A stretch of 64,000 nt of DNA from Lachnospiraceae bacterium (lineage in GTDB: Bacteria; Bacillota; Clostridia; Lachnospirales; Lachnospiraceae). The translations under genes and the position numbers were made by a program. Location of the stretch: contig CAJSZQ010000014.1 of assembly GCA_910574185.1 (NCBI GenBank), positions 1 through 64,000 of the forward strand, in the 5' to 3' direction. The notes under the pieces were generated by a model. The model saw only the letters and a program-made list of their open reading frames with translations. It did no database searches and had not been told where the DNA came from. This document shows, piece after piece, positions 1 through 7,337 of this stretch (position 1 is the stretch's first letter; the number at the start of each line of letters is the position of its first letter).

Positions 1-322
1 GGTAAAGATAAGGCTTTGGAGCGTTGCAGGCAGGACATTTACAATCATCGGGGAGGTCGCAGTCTTTGCGTCGTGCAATGGGTCTGATTTTCATATTGTA
101 TTTGAATTCGAAGTAAGGGATGAGGAGATGCCAGTCCCATTCATCCTGTCGAAAGCCGATGCGGGGAAGTTCATCTGTTTTGAACTTCTGATATTTAGGG
201 GAATTGGAATCGTCAAAAGCCCACTGTTTAAGAGGGATATATTTGCAGATAAAAAGCAGTAACCAACAAATTTGTCGGTACTGAAATTGAATGAAATCAA
301 GTAAATAGCCAATAATATCCAT
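1..322 (-). CDS. Transposase, N-terminal part (cut by window edge)
   Basis: Reading the minus strand from an ATG at 322-320 gives an open frame of 107 codons that runs off the left edge without a stop. It starts MDIIGYLLDF and carries an aromatic, basic N-terminal region, then a PRIGFRQDEWDW segment and a CKCPACNAPKPY segment with a CxxC zinc-ribbon knuckle. This layout is typical of insertion-sequence transposases with an N-terminal zinc ribbon before the DDE core, which would lie outside the window. AAAGGAAAA lies about 12 bases upstream of the start. I cannot name the IS family from this portion. A competing shorter minus-strand frame over the same bases shows no protein-like features. Confidence 0.6.
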   Translation of the reverse strand, partial: MDIIGYLLDFIQFQYRQICWLLLFICKYIPLKQWAFDDSNSPKYQKFKTDELPRIGFRQDEWDWHLLIPYFEFKYNMKIRPIARRKDCDLPDDCKCPACNAPKPYLY

Positions 323-446
323 AAGCAATGATTTTCCTTTCAATGTTTGTGGTTGGTAAGAGTATTAACAGAAAAAGGGAGGTCATTGCTTTTTTCTTTG
401 AAAAAGTGATGAAATCCTTGAAATAATAAGGTTTATTAAAAGAAAT

Positions 447-471
447 AAGGTAGTTGACTTGACACTACCTT
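447..471. repeat. 8-bp inverted repeat, possible IS end or small hairpin
   Basis: AAGGTAGT (447-454) and ACTACCTT (464-471) are perfect inverted repeats around a 9-base spacer. They lie between the transposase fragment and the SseB-like gene. They could mark the outer end of the insertion sequence, but the other IS end is outside the window, so this cannot be tested here. Confidence 0.3.
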
Positions 472-493
472 TGAGTAAAGAGAGGTTTAGAAT

Positions 494-1288
494 ATGAATA
501 AAAATTTATCAGAAGAAGAAAAAAGAACTGCGCGGATACTTCAGACAGCAGAGCCGTTGTATGTGATGCTTTCAGACAGTACCAGACTGCCTTTTGCAGA
601 GTGTGAGGAAGAAACCTATGATGACGAAGTGCTGGTGTTTGACAACCAGAAGGCGGCGCAGAATATGGCGGATATTCTGGCAGAGGAAGGATATCTGGTG
701 CACTTTGTAACTCTTCCTATCAAACAAAGGCTGCCATTTTTTTCCAGCTTGTTTTCTATGGGAGTAAATGCAATTTGCCTGAATAAAGGCGCGAGTGGCG
801 CGAGTTTTCTAGAGCTTACCCGATTTATTACCAGACCGGAGTTTCCCAGATTTTCGGCGGAAATTGGAGAGCAGCTTAAGAAGGATAAAAATGTGAAATT
901 CCACGTGGAGAATCCAGAGTTTCATCTGACGGCAATCCACTATATTCAGAAGAGCAGGAATCGGCAGCCACAGCGATGGGCGGACGAGGTGAAAGAGCTC
1001 TATGAAGAGATGATGATTCATTACCGGGAGGGCTACTATATCGCAGCCCGATTAGAGGATGGAGGAATGCCTGTTCTGAAAAAGAAGGACGGATTAGGAC
1101 TGCAGCCGCTATTTACAGATTTGCAGGAATTTACAAAGTTCCAGCATGCGAATACAGGAATGAAACTTCAGAATTTTATTGTTTCAGAAAGAGGATTTCT
1201 TAAGTTTTTGGTTAAAGATGCTTCTGGAATTGTGATTAATCCCTTTGGTATCAGTCTGGTGCTTCAGGTGAAACAGCAAGAATCTTAA
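494..1288 (+). CDS. SseB-like family protein
   Basis: A 264-residue soluble protein with no signal peptide or membrane segment. It appears to contain two related alpha/beta units. The C-terminal one reads LQPLFTDLQEFTKF and then GFLKFLVKDASGIVINPFG, the pattern of the SseB N-terminal domain family (a hydrophobic strand, 'ftd..e...f' and a closing 'v.NP.g'). SseB is a secretion-linked protein in Salmonella, but the domain is widespread in Firmicutes with no type III secretion, and its role there is unknown. GAGAGG about 9 bases upstream supports the ATG. It stands alone between an IS remnant and a decayed gene. Function is not assigned beyond the family. Confidence 0.65.
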   Translation: MNKNLSEEEKRTARILQTAEPLYVMLSDSTRLPFAECEEETYDDEVLVFDNQKAAQNMADILAEEGYLVHFVTLPIKQRLPFFSSLFSMGVNAICLNKGASGASFLELTRFITRPEFPRFSAEIGEQLKKDKNVKFHVENPEFHLTAIHYIQKSRNRQPQRWADEVKELYEEMMIHYREGYYIAARLEDGGMPVLKKKDGLGLQPLFTDLQEFTKFQHANTGMKLQNFIVSERGFLKFLVKDASGIVINPFGISLVLQVKQQES

Positions 1289-1405
1289 TTTCCAGATAAA
1301 TAGCGCTTGATATTCGTACTTTTTAATCGTGTCGTCGCTCTACTATTTGCGCAATACAGTACCGGACATGTGCAGGGCGGCATATTTTTTGGCAAATGAA
1401 ATAAA

Positions 1406-1765
1406 ATGTTCAAATTTGAAAAAGAATTTGTAAAGCAGACCGGAGTCAGAGTGATTATCGGAAAAGGAGGAATGGGGAAAAATACAGAATATGCATGTAG
1501 AAATTATAAAGCGATTCACTGTGTGTTCCCAGCGGGAAATGCGGTGGTAGCGGCTTCGGAAGTAGAGGAAATCCTGGATGCCCAGTGGTGTGAGCTTGGT
1601 ATGCCGGAGACCTTGTGGCACTGTCGGGTCAAAGAATTTGGACCGTTGATTGTATCGATTGATACAGAGGGAAGAAATCTGTTTGAAGAAAATAAGATTG
1701 TATTTAACAGACGAAAGGAGCAGGTTGTAGAACAAATATGTAAGCAGGTAAGATTTATTATGTAA
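1406..1765 (+). pseudogene. C-terminal remnant of class I tartrate/fumarate hydratase beta subunit
   Basis: The 119-codon frame matches only the C-terminal part of the beta subunit of iron-sulfur L(+)-tartrate dehydratase / class I fumarate hydratase. Landmarks are VRVIIGKGGMGKNTEY, AIHCVFPAG, AVVAASEVEEI, LGMPETLWHCRVKEFGPL and SIDTEGRNLFE. The family protein is about 200 residues, and the N-terminal half with the subunit interface is absent. A TGA stands in frame just upstream at 1397-1399, there is no good ribosome binding site, and the alpha subunit gene is not next to it. I read it as a decayed remnant. A short functional protein is unlikely because the enzyme needs both subunits and the missing half. 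Confidence 0.7.
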
Positions 1766-1809
1766 AAATTTAAGTTTTTCTTAAGATTTTAAAGAAATGA
1801 AAAGTATTG

Positions 1810-1838
1810 TTGAGAGTTCATGGATATATTGTTATACT
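1810..1838 (+). promoter_or_regulatory. Predicted sigma-A promoter of the pssA-psd leader
   Basis: TTGAGA (1810-1815) and TATACT (1833-1838) are separated by 17 bases. It would produce a leader of about 290 bases before pssA that includes a palindromic repeat and a terminator-like hairpin. Confidence 0.4.
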
Positions 1839-1893
1839 TTTATTTGTGTCGAAACTTGGCTGTCTCTGACGTTGAGGAAGACTGTCGCTTCAC

Positions 1894-1940
1894 GTATACC
1901 TAAGGGGCATCCCATTATGGCTATTCAGCCGTTTCACAGG
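1894..1940 (+). repeat. GGTATACC palindromic repeat, single unit
   Basis: One unit of the family described in the findings: GTATACC, then GGGGCATCCCATTATGG, then the imperfect palindrome around CTATTCAGCC, ending in TTTCACAGG. It lies in the untranslated region between the hydratase remnant and pssA, and the closing GGTATACC is degraded. Confidence 0.75.
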
Positions 1941-2004
1941 GAATGAAAGGGATATAGGAAGACAATAACAGGAAATAACTATGGACAAAGAGCAGAAAGT
2001 ATTG

Positions 2005-2060
2005 GCTGGGGTGATTCTGGATTAAGCTTATTTCCAAATCATCCCAGCTTTATTATTTTG
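2005..2060 (+). terminator. Terminator-like hairpin in the pssA leader
   Basis: GCTGGGGTGATT (2005-2016) pairs with AATCATCCCAGC (2037-2048) over 12 positions with one G-T wobble, followed by TTTATTATTTT. Because a promoter is predicted upstream and pssA starts only 85 bases later, it could end read-through transcripts or act as an attenuator. No known riboswitch class was recognised in the leader. Confidence 0.5.
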
Positions 2061-2133
2061 TGTAATAATAAACGGAAAAATGCTGAAACTATTCATAGAT
2101 AAATTAAGATATTAGTAAATGGGGGATTTTGGA

Positions 2134-2784
2134 ATGATAGGCTTTTATGATTATACGGTAGTTCTTACATATATTGGATTCTGTTCTGGAGTGACAGGTA
2201 TCTTCTGTGCATCAATGAATTACGTAAGATGGTCGGTGTTTTTTCTGGCTTTATCTGGTTTCTGTGATATGTTTGATGGGAAGATTGCGCGGACAAAGAA
2301 GAACCGGTCTGATGAAGAGAAAAGCTTCGGAATCCAAATCGATTCGCTTAGCGATATGGTTTGTTTCGGCATACTTCCTGTTACTATTTGCTTTAAACTG
2401 GGGATGAAATACATTTACAGTATGGTAATTCTGGCCTTGTATGCTCTGGCCGGGTTAATCCGCCTGGCATATTATAATGTAATGGAGGCAAAGCGACAGG
2501 CGGAAACGGAGGAAAACAGAGAATATTATCAAGGGCTGCCGATTACATCCATGGCGATAGTATTACCTATTGTGTTTGTTTTCTCGCCGTTATTGCCCGA
2601 TTATCAGACCTTTGTTGTATTACTTCATATGGTAGTGGCTGGTGTAGGAACTTTATTTATTGTTAATTTTAAAATGCGCAAATTATCCGCTAAGGAAATG
2701 ATTCTTCTGGTTTTTCTTGTGGCGGCGGCAGTGTCGGTGATTATTTTCTTGTGGCATAGCTGGTGGAAGCTGTTGCATTCATAG
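2134..2784 (+). CDS. pssA: CDP-diacylglycerol--serine O-phosphatidyltransferase
   Basis: A 216-residue integral membrane enzyme that joins L-serine to CDP-diacylglycerol to make phosphatidylserine. The CDP-alcohol phosphotransferase signature is complete: D48-G49, A52-R53, G66, D70 and D74. The gap between R53 and G66 is 12 residues, longer than the classical 8. Several hydrophobic helices follow. I start at 2134 rather than the in-frame ATG at 2119, because the only purine-rich ribosome binding sequence (GGGGGA, 2121-2126) lies between the two. The gene sits 19 bases ahead of psd, which uses its product, so the two form a PE-synthesis pair. Confidence 0.9.
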   Translation: MIGFYDYTVVLTYIGFCSGVTGIFCASMNYVRWSVFFLALSGFCDMFDGKIARTKKNRSDEEKSFGIQIDSLSDMVCFGILPVTICFKLGMKYIYSMVILALYALAGLIRLAYYNVMEAKRQAETEENREYYQGLPITSMAIVLPIVFVFSPLLPDYQTFVVLLHMVVAGVGTLFIVNFKMRKLSAKEMILLVFLVAAAVSVIIFLWHSWWKLLHS

Positions 2785-2803
2785 TAAGAAGGAGGGGATA
2801 AGA

Positions 2804-3691
2804 ATGCATATTACTGCGGACAGACAGGGAAGGATGTGGAAAGAAAACAACATGCAGGACCGGCTTTTGGAGTGGATGTATACCCATAAATTCGGACGTT
2901 TGCTGTTAAAAATACTGGTGAATCCTCATATATCGGAAATCGGAGGGAAATTCTTAGAGTCTGGTATTTCCAGAATAATGATTCGGCCATTTGTCAAGAG
3001 ACATTCTATTGAGATGGATTTGTACGAGGAGGAGCATTACCGCTCCTACAACGACTTCTTTAAACGAAGGTTAAAGGCCGGAGTTCGCATAATTGAGAGG
3101 GAGCCGGAAATATTTATCAGTCCTTGTGACAGCAGGCTGAGTGTTTTTCGGATTGATGAGGAAGAAAGTTTTTCTGTAAAACATGCGGACTATACGTTGA
3201 GGAGTCTGCTTCGGGACAGGAAGCTGGCGTCAAGGTATGAGGGGGGATATATTTGGATATTCCGCCTGTGTGTGGAGGATTATCACAGATATGTCTATGT
3301 AGACAGCGGAAGAGAATCAAAACGCCGCAGGATTCCGGGCGTATACCATACGGTAAACCCGGCGGCAGGGGACAGGATTCCCATTTATAAGGAAAATACC
3401 AGGGAATATTCGGTTGTAAAGACGAAACATTTCGGAGAAGTAATCCAGATGGAGGTAGGCGCTCTGCTTGTAGGGAAGATTGAGAACCGGAAATGGCAGA
3501 AAACGGTAGTGCGCGGCCAGGAGAAGGGGAACTTTGCTTTTGGAGGTTCTACGGTGATTCTGATTACCCACAGGGGAAGGGTACGGCCAGATAAGGATAT
3601 TATGGAAAATTCAAAGAAAGGGATTGAGACGCAGGTAAAGATGGGAGAAAAAATTGGATTGCAGTTCGTCGCTCAGGCCAATTGTCCGTAA
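2804..3691 (+). CDS. psd: Phosphatidylserine decarboxylase
   Basis: A 295-residue proenzyme that removes CO2 from phosphatidylserine to give phosphatidylethanolamine. The C-terminal self-cleavage motif is FGGST at about residues 246-250, which would give a pyruvoyl group on the new alpha subunit at S249. The family consensus is LGST, so GGST is a mild variant. Upstream landmarks are PCDSRLSVF and VEDYHRYVY, which hold the processing Asp and His. AAGGAGGGG lies 7 bases upstream of the ATG. The gene directly follows pssA and is probably co-transcribed. Its stop codon overlaps the left end of a fold-back repeat at 3688. Confidence 0.92.
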   Translation: MHITADRQGRMWKENNMQDRLLEWMYTHKFGRLLLKILVNPHISEIGGKFLESGISRIMIRPFVKRHSIEMDLYEEEHYRSYNDFFKRRLKAGVRIIEREPEIFISPCDSRLSVFRIDEEESFSVKHADYTLRSLLRDRKLASRYEGGYIWIFRLCVEDYHRYVYVDSGRESKRRRIPGVYHTVNPAAGDRIPIYKENTREYSVVKTKHFGEVIQMEVGALLVGKIENRKWQKTVVRGQEKGNFAFGGSTVILITHRGRVRPDKDIMENSKKGIETQVKMGEKIGLQFVAQANCP

Positions 3692-3937
3692 CAGTTCACA
3701 GGTCATTTGGTAAACAGCGGATTGAATCAGAAGTATGTCTCTAAGCAGACAATTCAGGAGTGTTTTTCATGGAATTGAAATAACAGCTTATGCAGGCTTA
3801 GACGCGAAGGCTTTCCTGAGCGGCTTAGTCTGCGTTAGCTGATAGTTCAATGGAATGTTACTCCGTCTGCTTTGAGACATGCTCCTGATTCAACCCGCGT
3901 CCGGCAGGCGACGTGTGAACAGTAACCGAACTGTTAC
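3688..3937. repeat. Fold-back element, copy 1
   Basis: A 250-base element with terminal inverted repeats GTAACAGTTC (3688-3697) and GAACTGTTAC (3928-3937). It has long internal palindromy: ATGTCTCT.AGCAGAC near 3734 answers GTCTGCTTTGAGACATGC near 3866. A central loop reads GCGAAGGCTTTCCTGAGC. The reverse complement of the element at 16864-17103 aligns almost base for base with this copy. There is no coding capacity, so it resembles a non-autonomous miniature element. The first bases form the psd stop codon. Confidence 0.85.
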
Positions 3938-3966
3938 AATTGTCCTGTGAACAATAAAATAGGATA

Positions 3967-3995
3967 TTGACTTTTATGGGTAAAAGTGTTAAAAT
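3967..3995 (+). promoter_or_regulatory. Promoter of the lysine riboswitch unit
   Basis: TTGACT (3967-3972), a 17-base spacer, then TAAAAT (3990-3995). The riboswitch aptamer begins about 22 bases further on, which is the expected arrangement. Confidence 0.65.
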
Positions 3996-4017
3996 TGTAC
4001 TATATGAATAACAGCTT

Positions 4018-4176
4018 GATAGAGGCGCGGTTTTCATTAGTACTATGCAGCTACAGTCTGGCAGACTGCTGTATGGGAAAGGGGAGACTGCCGAAGATAA
4101 ATCCCTGGCCGAAGGATTTGTCTGGGACGTAGGCAGAATATGTTGCGGACTGTCACAATGATGTGGAGCGCTATCT
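4018..4176 (+). ncRNA. Lysine riboswitch (L-box)
   Basis: The lysine-aptamer landmarks occur in order: AGAGGCGC at the start, AGTA (about 4039), GGGAAAGGGGA, GCCGAAG (about 4090), a second GGCCGAAGG (about 4108), CTGGGA, and a closing GGAGCGCTATC. The last pairs with GATAGAGGCGC to form the basal P1 helix (4018-4028 with 4168-4175). Length and motif order fit the class well. It precedes an NhaC-type transporter gene, a known lysine-riboswitch target in Firmicutes. Confidence 0.93.
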
Positions 4177-4199
4177 GATATGTACAGTGAGATTTAGAG

Positions 4200-4241
4200 T
4201 CATGAATGGCGTTTGTTTGAGGCGTTGTTCATGATTTTTTG
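4200..4241 (+). terminator. Expression-platform terminator of the lysine riboswitch
   Basis: The left arm at 4200-4211 (TCATGAATGGCG) pairs with CGTTGTTCATGA (4223-4234), with three G-U wobbles, and TTTTTTG follows. Lysine binding would be expected to favour this hairpin and stop transcription before the transporter gene. A further A/T-rich hairpin (4242-4250 with 4262-4270) comes next. Confidence 0.7.
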
Positions 4242-4352
4242 TCATATAAGAAACTTTTTTCCTTATATGATAAAACCCTCTGAGAGGATACACTAGTATA
4301 ATAAAAATCCAGCAGGATACGCACGCACAAGTAATAAAAGCAACATATGTAA

Positions 4353-4495
4353 GGATACCTTGTGAAACGGCTGAATGGCCATAATGGGGCACCCGGAGGG
4401 TATACCCTGTGAAACGGCCGAATGGCCATAATGGGGTACCCGGAGGGTATACCTTGTGAAACGGCTGAATGGCCATAATGGGATGCCTGGAAGGG
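4353..4495. repeat. GGTATACC repeat, three tandem 46-47 bp units
   Basis: GG(T)ATACC boxes recur at 4353, 4399 and 4446. Between them each unit holds TGTGAAACGGC, CGAATGGCCATAATGGGG and a short tail (CACCCGGAG, TACCCGGAG). The third unit ends in GGATGCCTGGAAGG. The array lies in the leader of the transporter gene, after the riboswitch terminator, and lengthens that leader by about 145 bases. The minus-strand frames across it (for example MAIQPFHKVYPP) are repeat artefacts. Confidence 0.9.
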
Positions 4496-4563
4496 GTAAG
4501 TAATGAAACGTGGAGTGCGTGAGGGAAACGTTTGTTTTTAAAATTAAAAGGAGAGAGGAAGTT

Positions 4564-6180
4564 ATGAGAAACATGAAGAGAAAAATTGTCTGGACGCTGT
4601 CTTCGGCTATGATGATGGCGCTTTGTTGTCCGGCGGTTGTTTTTGCTGCAGAAGAAGAGTATGTGCCTTCGATGTATGCAACGTTTTGGGCGCTGATTCC
4701 GCCAGTGGTTGCGATTGTATTGGCGCTGATTACCAAAGAGGTATATAGTTCTCTGTTTATCGGAATCTTAATTGGAGGATTATTTTATTCGGGGCTGTCT
4801 TTTGAAACAACGATTACCCATGTGTTCCAGGATGGTATTATCGGAGTATTATCCGACAGTTACAATGTAGGTATTCTGGTGTTCCTGGTAGTTCTGGGAA
4901 TCATGGTGTGTCTGATGAACAAGGCGGGCGGTTCGGCAGCTTTTGGGCGTTGGGCGGAGGTACATATTAAGAGCCGCGCAGGCGCGCAGCTTGCGACGAT
5001 TCTGCTGGGAGTACTGATTTTTATTGACGATTATTTTAACTGCCTTACAGTGGGAAGCGTAATGCGCCCGGTAACGGACAAGCATAATATTTCCAGGGCA
5101 AAGCTATCTTATTTGATTGACGCGACTGCGGCGCCTGTGTGCATTATAGCGCCGATTTCTTCCTGGGCTGCTGCTGTTACAGGTTTTGTAGAGGGTGAAG
5201 ACGGATTATCCATTTTTGTACGGGCAATTCCCTATAACTTCTATGCGCTTCTCACAATTGTTATGATGATTGTACTGGTAGTTCTGAAAGTGGATTACGG
5301 TCCGATGAAGATTCACGAGAAAAATGCGCAGGAGAAAGGTGATTTATATACTACTTCTGACAGGCCCTATGCGAATGCCGGGGAAGAAGTGGTAAGCAGT
5401 AAGGGGAAAGTCATTGATCTGATATTCCCGATTGTGTCGCTGATTATCGCCTGTGTAATCGGAATGATCTGGAGCGGTGGTTTTTTTGCCGGAGAGAGTT
5501 TTATTGACGCCTTCTCAAATAGCGACGCGTCGGTAGGGCTGGCAGTGGGAAGTTTCTTCGCCTTTGTAATAACAATTTTGTTCTATTTAATCCGCGGAGT
5601 GATGAAGTTTAATGAGTGTATGTCCTGTGTTCCAGATGGATTCAAGGCCATGGTACCGGCAATTCTGATTCTGACGCTGGCGTGGACGCTAAAGGCAATG
5701 ACGGACAGCCTTGGAGCAGCAGAATTTGTGGCGGGAGCTATGGAAAATGCGGCTGGCGGACTGGTGAATTTCCTGCCGGCAATCATCTTCCTGGTTGGGT
5801 GTTTCCTGGCATTTGCAACGGGAACTTCCTGGGGAACCTTTGGGATTTTGATTCCTATCGTAGTTGCAGTTTTTGCAGGAACGAACGAGACGATGATGAT
5901 TATTTCCATCTCTGCTTGTATGGCGGGAGCAGTATGCGGCGACCACTGTTCACCGATTTCCGATACGACCATTATGGCGTCGGCGGGAGCACAGTGCAAT
6001 CATGTGAATCATGTGTCCACGCAGCTTCCTTATGCGATTACGGTGGCGGCTGTATCCTTTGTAACCTATCTGGTGGCAGGCTTTGTGCAGACTGCATTCA
6101 TCGCACTTCCGGCAGGAATTGTATTGATGATTCTGACATTGTTTATTTTAAGAAATTTTGGGGAAGGGAAAGAAGCTTAG
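4564..6180 (+). CDS. NhaC-family Na+/H+ antiporter-like transporter, probable lysine carrier
   Basis: A 538-residue polytopic membrane protein of the NhaC/ion-transporter superfamily. A hydrophobic N-terminal segment ends in VVFAAEEE and may be a signal sequence, and about eleven further membrane helices follow. Family landmarks are FIDDYFNCLTVGSVMRPV, IDATAAPVCIIAPISSW, FATGTSWGTFGILIP and GDHCSPISDTTIMAS. I use the ATG at 4564, preceded by AAGGAGAGAGG, instead of an upstream GTG at 4510. Control by a lysine riboswitch makes lysine uptake the likely role, as proposed for riboswitch-linked NhaC proteins in other Firmicutes. Sodium/proton exchange of another solute cannot be excluded. Confidence 0.88.
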   Translation: MRNMKRKIVWTLSSAMMMALCCPAVVFAAEEEYVPSMYATFWALIPPVVAIVLALITKEVYSSLFIGILIGGLFYSGLSFETTITHVFQDGIIGVLSDSYNVGILVFLVVLGIMVCLMNKAGGSAAFGRWAEVHIKSRAGAQLATILLGVLIFIDDYFNCLTVGSVMRPVTDKHNISRAKLSYLIDATAAPVCIIAPISSWAAAVTGFVEGEDGLSIFVRAIPYNFYALLTIVMMIVLVVLKVDYGPMKIHEKNAQEKGDLYTTSDRPYANAGEEVVSSKGKVIDLIFPIVSLIIACVIGMIWSGGFFAGESFIDAFSNSDASVGLAVGSFFAFVITILFYLIRGVMKFNECMSCVPDGFKAMVPAILILTLAWTLKAMTDSLGAAEFVAGAMENAAGGLVNFLPAIIFLVGCFLAFATGTSWGTFGILIPIVVAVFAGTNETMMIISISACMAGAVCGDHCSPISDTTIMASAGAQCNHVNHVSTQLPYAITVAAVSFVTYLVAGFVQTAFIALPAGIVLMILTLFILRNFGEGKEA

Positions 6181-6210
6181 CCTGAAGAGTAAGATTTAGA
6201 AATTTGGGGC

Positions 6211-6252
6211 AGCCCATGGACTTTTATACGAAAAGTTCATGGGCTGTTTTCT
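6211..6252 (+). terminator. Rho-independent terminator
   Basis: AGCCCATGGACTTTT (6211-6225) and AAAAGTTCATGGGCT (6231-6245) form a 15-bp stem with one mismatch and a 5-base loop. GTTTTCT follows. It ends the transporter transcript. Confidence 0.85.
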
Positions 6253-6259
6253 ATCAAAG

Positions 6260-6288
6260 TTGTGATTGCGGCGGAGGAGTGCTATAAT
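6260..6288 (+). promoter_or_regulatory. Predicted sigma-A promoter
   Basis: TTGTGA (6260-6265), a 17-base spacer and a perfect TATAAT (6283-6288), 50 bases ahead of the hypothetical gene at 6338. Confidence 0.6.
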
Positions 6289-6337
6289 TAAATCGGCAAA
6301 CGTATTACGGAAATCATAAGAGGGAGGAACCGAAGAT

Positions 6338-6916
6338 ATGGATATTGGCACAACGGGTATATTATCGTCGCTATTTTACAATGTGGTAAATGATGATAGC
6401 ACTATAGCCGAATTAGTTACGGCAGATAATAATTTTAATGATTTTTATAAAGAAACTGCAATTGAAAATGTCAAAGCAGAAATTTACAATAAATTCAACG
6501 TTAAAGTAAACGTATCTGACAGCAAGACGGAGTGTACGATTCCCCGGGACGTTTTATATAAGATGAATAGCGACGCTGCATTAAGAGAAAAGATATATAC
6601 GGTATTAGCTGATTATAAAAAAACGAAAAGTATACTGGAAGGCTTTTATCCGCCGGTAAAAAAATATACGCTTGCATTTGATGAACAGGGAAATGTGCTT
6701 GCATATATTCTGGAACCGGATATGGAGAAATTAGAAGCGGATTATGGTAAATCGAAAAATAGAAATTGTATATTTAACAGATCATCTTTAGATACTAATG
6801 ATTACAATAAAATAATCAGCAATCTTCTGAATGGTTCGTATCAGGGATTTGAGACACAGCAGGCTATGCTGGCAGCACAATTTCTGCAAAGACCAAAGAT
6901 AAATTTAACGGATTAA
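6338..6916 (+). CDS. Hypothetical protein, 192 aa
   Basis: I do not recognise this protein. It is soluble, without a signal peptide or membrane segment, and rich in Asn, Asp, Lys and Tyr. Its middle part (ILEGFYPPVKKYTLAFDEQGNVLAYILEPD, about residues 100-128) reads like a beta-rich conserved core. The C-terminal part has a FETQQAMLAAQFLQ helix. It has its own promoter, a GAGGGAGGA ribosome binding site and a fold-back element 9 bases after its stop, so it is a single-gene unit. Its base composition is more A/T-rich than its neighbours. It may belong to one of the Lachnospiraceae DUF families, but I cannot say which. Confidence 0.7.
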   Translation: MDIGTTGILSSLFYNVVNDDSTIAELVTADNNFNDFYKETAIENVKAEIYNKFNVKVNVSDSKTECTIPRDVLYKMNSDAALREKIYTVLADYKKTKSILEGFYPPVKKYTLAFDEQGNVLAYILEPDMEKLEADYGKSKNRNCIFNRSSLDTNDYNKIISNLLNGSYQGFETQQAMLAAQFLQRPKINLTD

Positions 6917-6924
6917 TGAGACAT

Positions 6925-7088
6925 TAGTGTGCTGACCGCATTATATTCAGCCAAACCTCCTTGCCTATCCGTCCATCTGCCGCGTTGGATTTTCTATCCG
7001 TAGCCACCGCTACGCCGTCGAAAATCCGCCTTGCAGATGAGCGAATATTCTGCGGAGTTTCGCCAGATATAATGCGGTCAGCACACTA
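6925..7088. repeat. Fold-back element with 22-bp perfect terminal inverted repeats
   Basis: The 22 bases at 6925-6946 (starting TAGTGTGCTGACCGCATTAT) are the exact reverse complement of 7067-7088. Inside, GATTTTC (about 6989) and GAAAATC (about 7019) flank a smaller palindrome around GTAGCCACCGCTAC. There is no open reading frame. It looks like a miniature inverted-repeat element between the hypothetical gene and the protease gene. Confidence 0.85.
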
Positions 7089-7157
7089 GGCATTGGAAGT
7101 GTATATTCAATAGGTGTAAAAAAGGAAAAAATATGTTACACTAAGACGGTGTACTTA

Positions 7158-7259
7158 GGTATACCGTCCGGGTATCACATTGTGGCCATCCGGCTGTTTC
7201 ATAAAGTACACCCTCCGGGTACCCCATTATGGCCATTCGGCCGTTTCATAAGGTACACT
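7158..7259 (+). repeat. GGTATACC repeat, two tandem 47 bp units
   Basis: Boundary boxes GGTATACC (7158), AGTACACC (7205) and GGTACACT (7252) are spaced exactly 47 bases. The units carry TGTGGCCATCCGGCTGTTTC and TATGGCCATTCGGCCGTTTC. The first unit is more diverged. They lie in the leader of the protease gene. Confidence 0.85.
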
Positions 7260-7337
7260 TAACGAACTGCCAACGTTTGTTAAGGTATGAAAAACGAAGA
7301 GAATGTAAGCAGAATTTTAAGAATTGGAGATTGAATC

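Noticed and set aside
4353..4495. Short tandem repeats that might be taken for a CRISPR array
   Set aside because: Units follow each other directly at 46-47 bases with no variable spacers, and the same unit occurs singly at many other places. No cas genes are present.
4171..4736. Several minus-strand frames of 66-147 codons over the transporter leader and start
   Set aside because: They are read through the palindromic repeats and the antisense of the transporter signal region. They show repeat peptides (PFHKVYPP, LWPFGRFT) and no ribosome binding sites.
5616..6185. A 189-codon + strand frame inside the transporter gene
   Set aside because: It is an out-of-frame shadow with Cys/Gly/Arg-rich composition. 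The main frame has clear NhaC motifs over the same bases.
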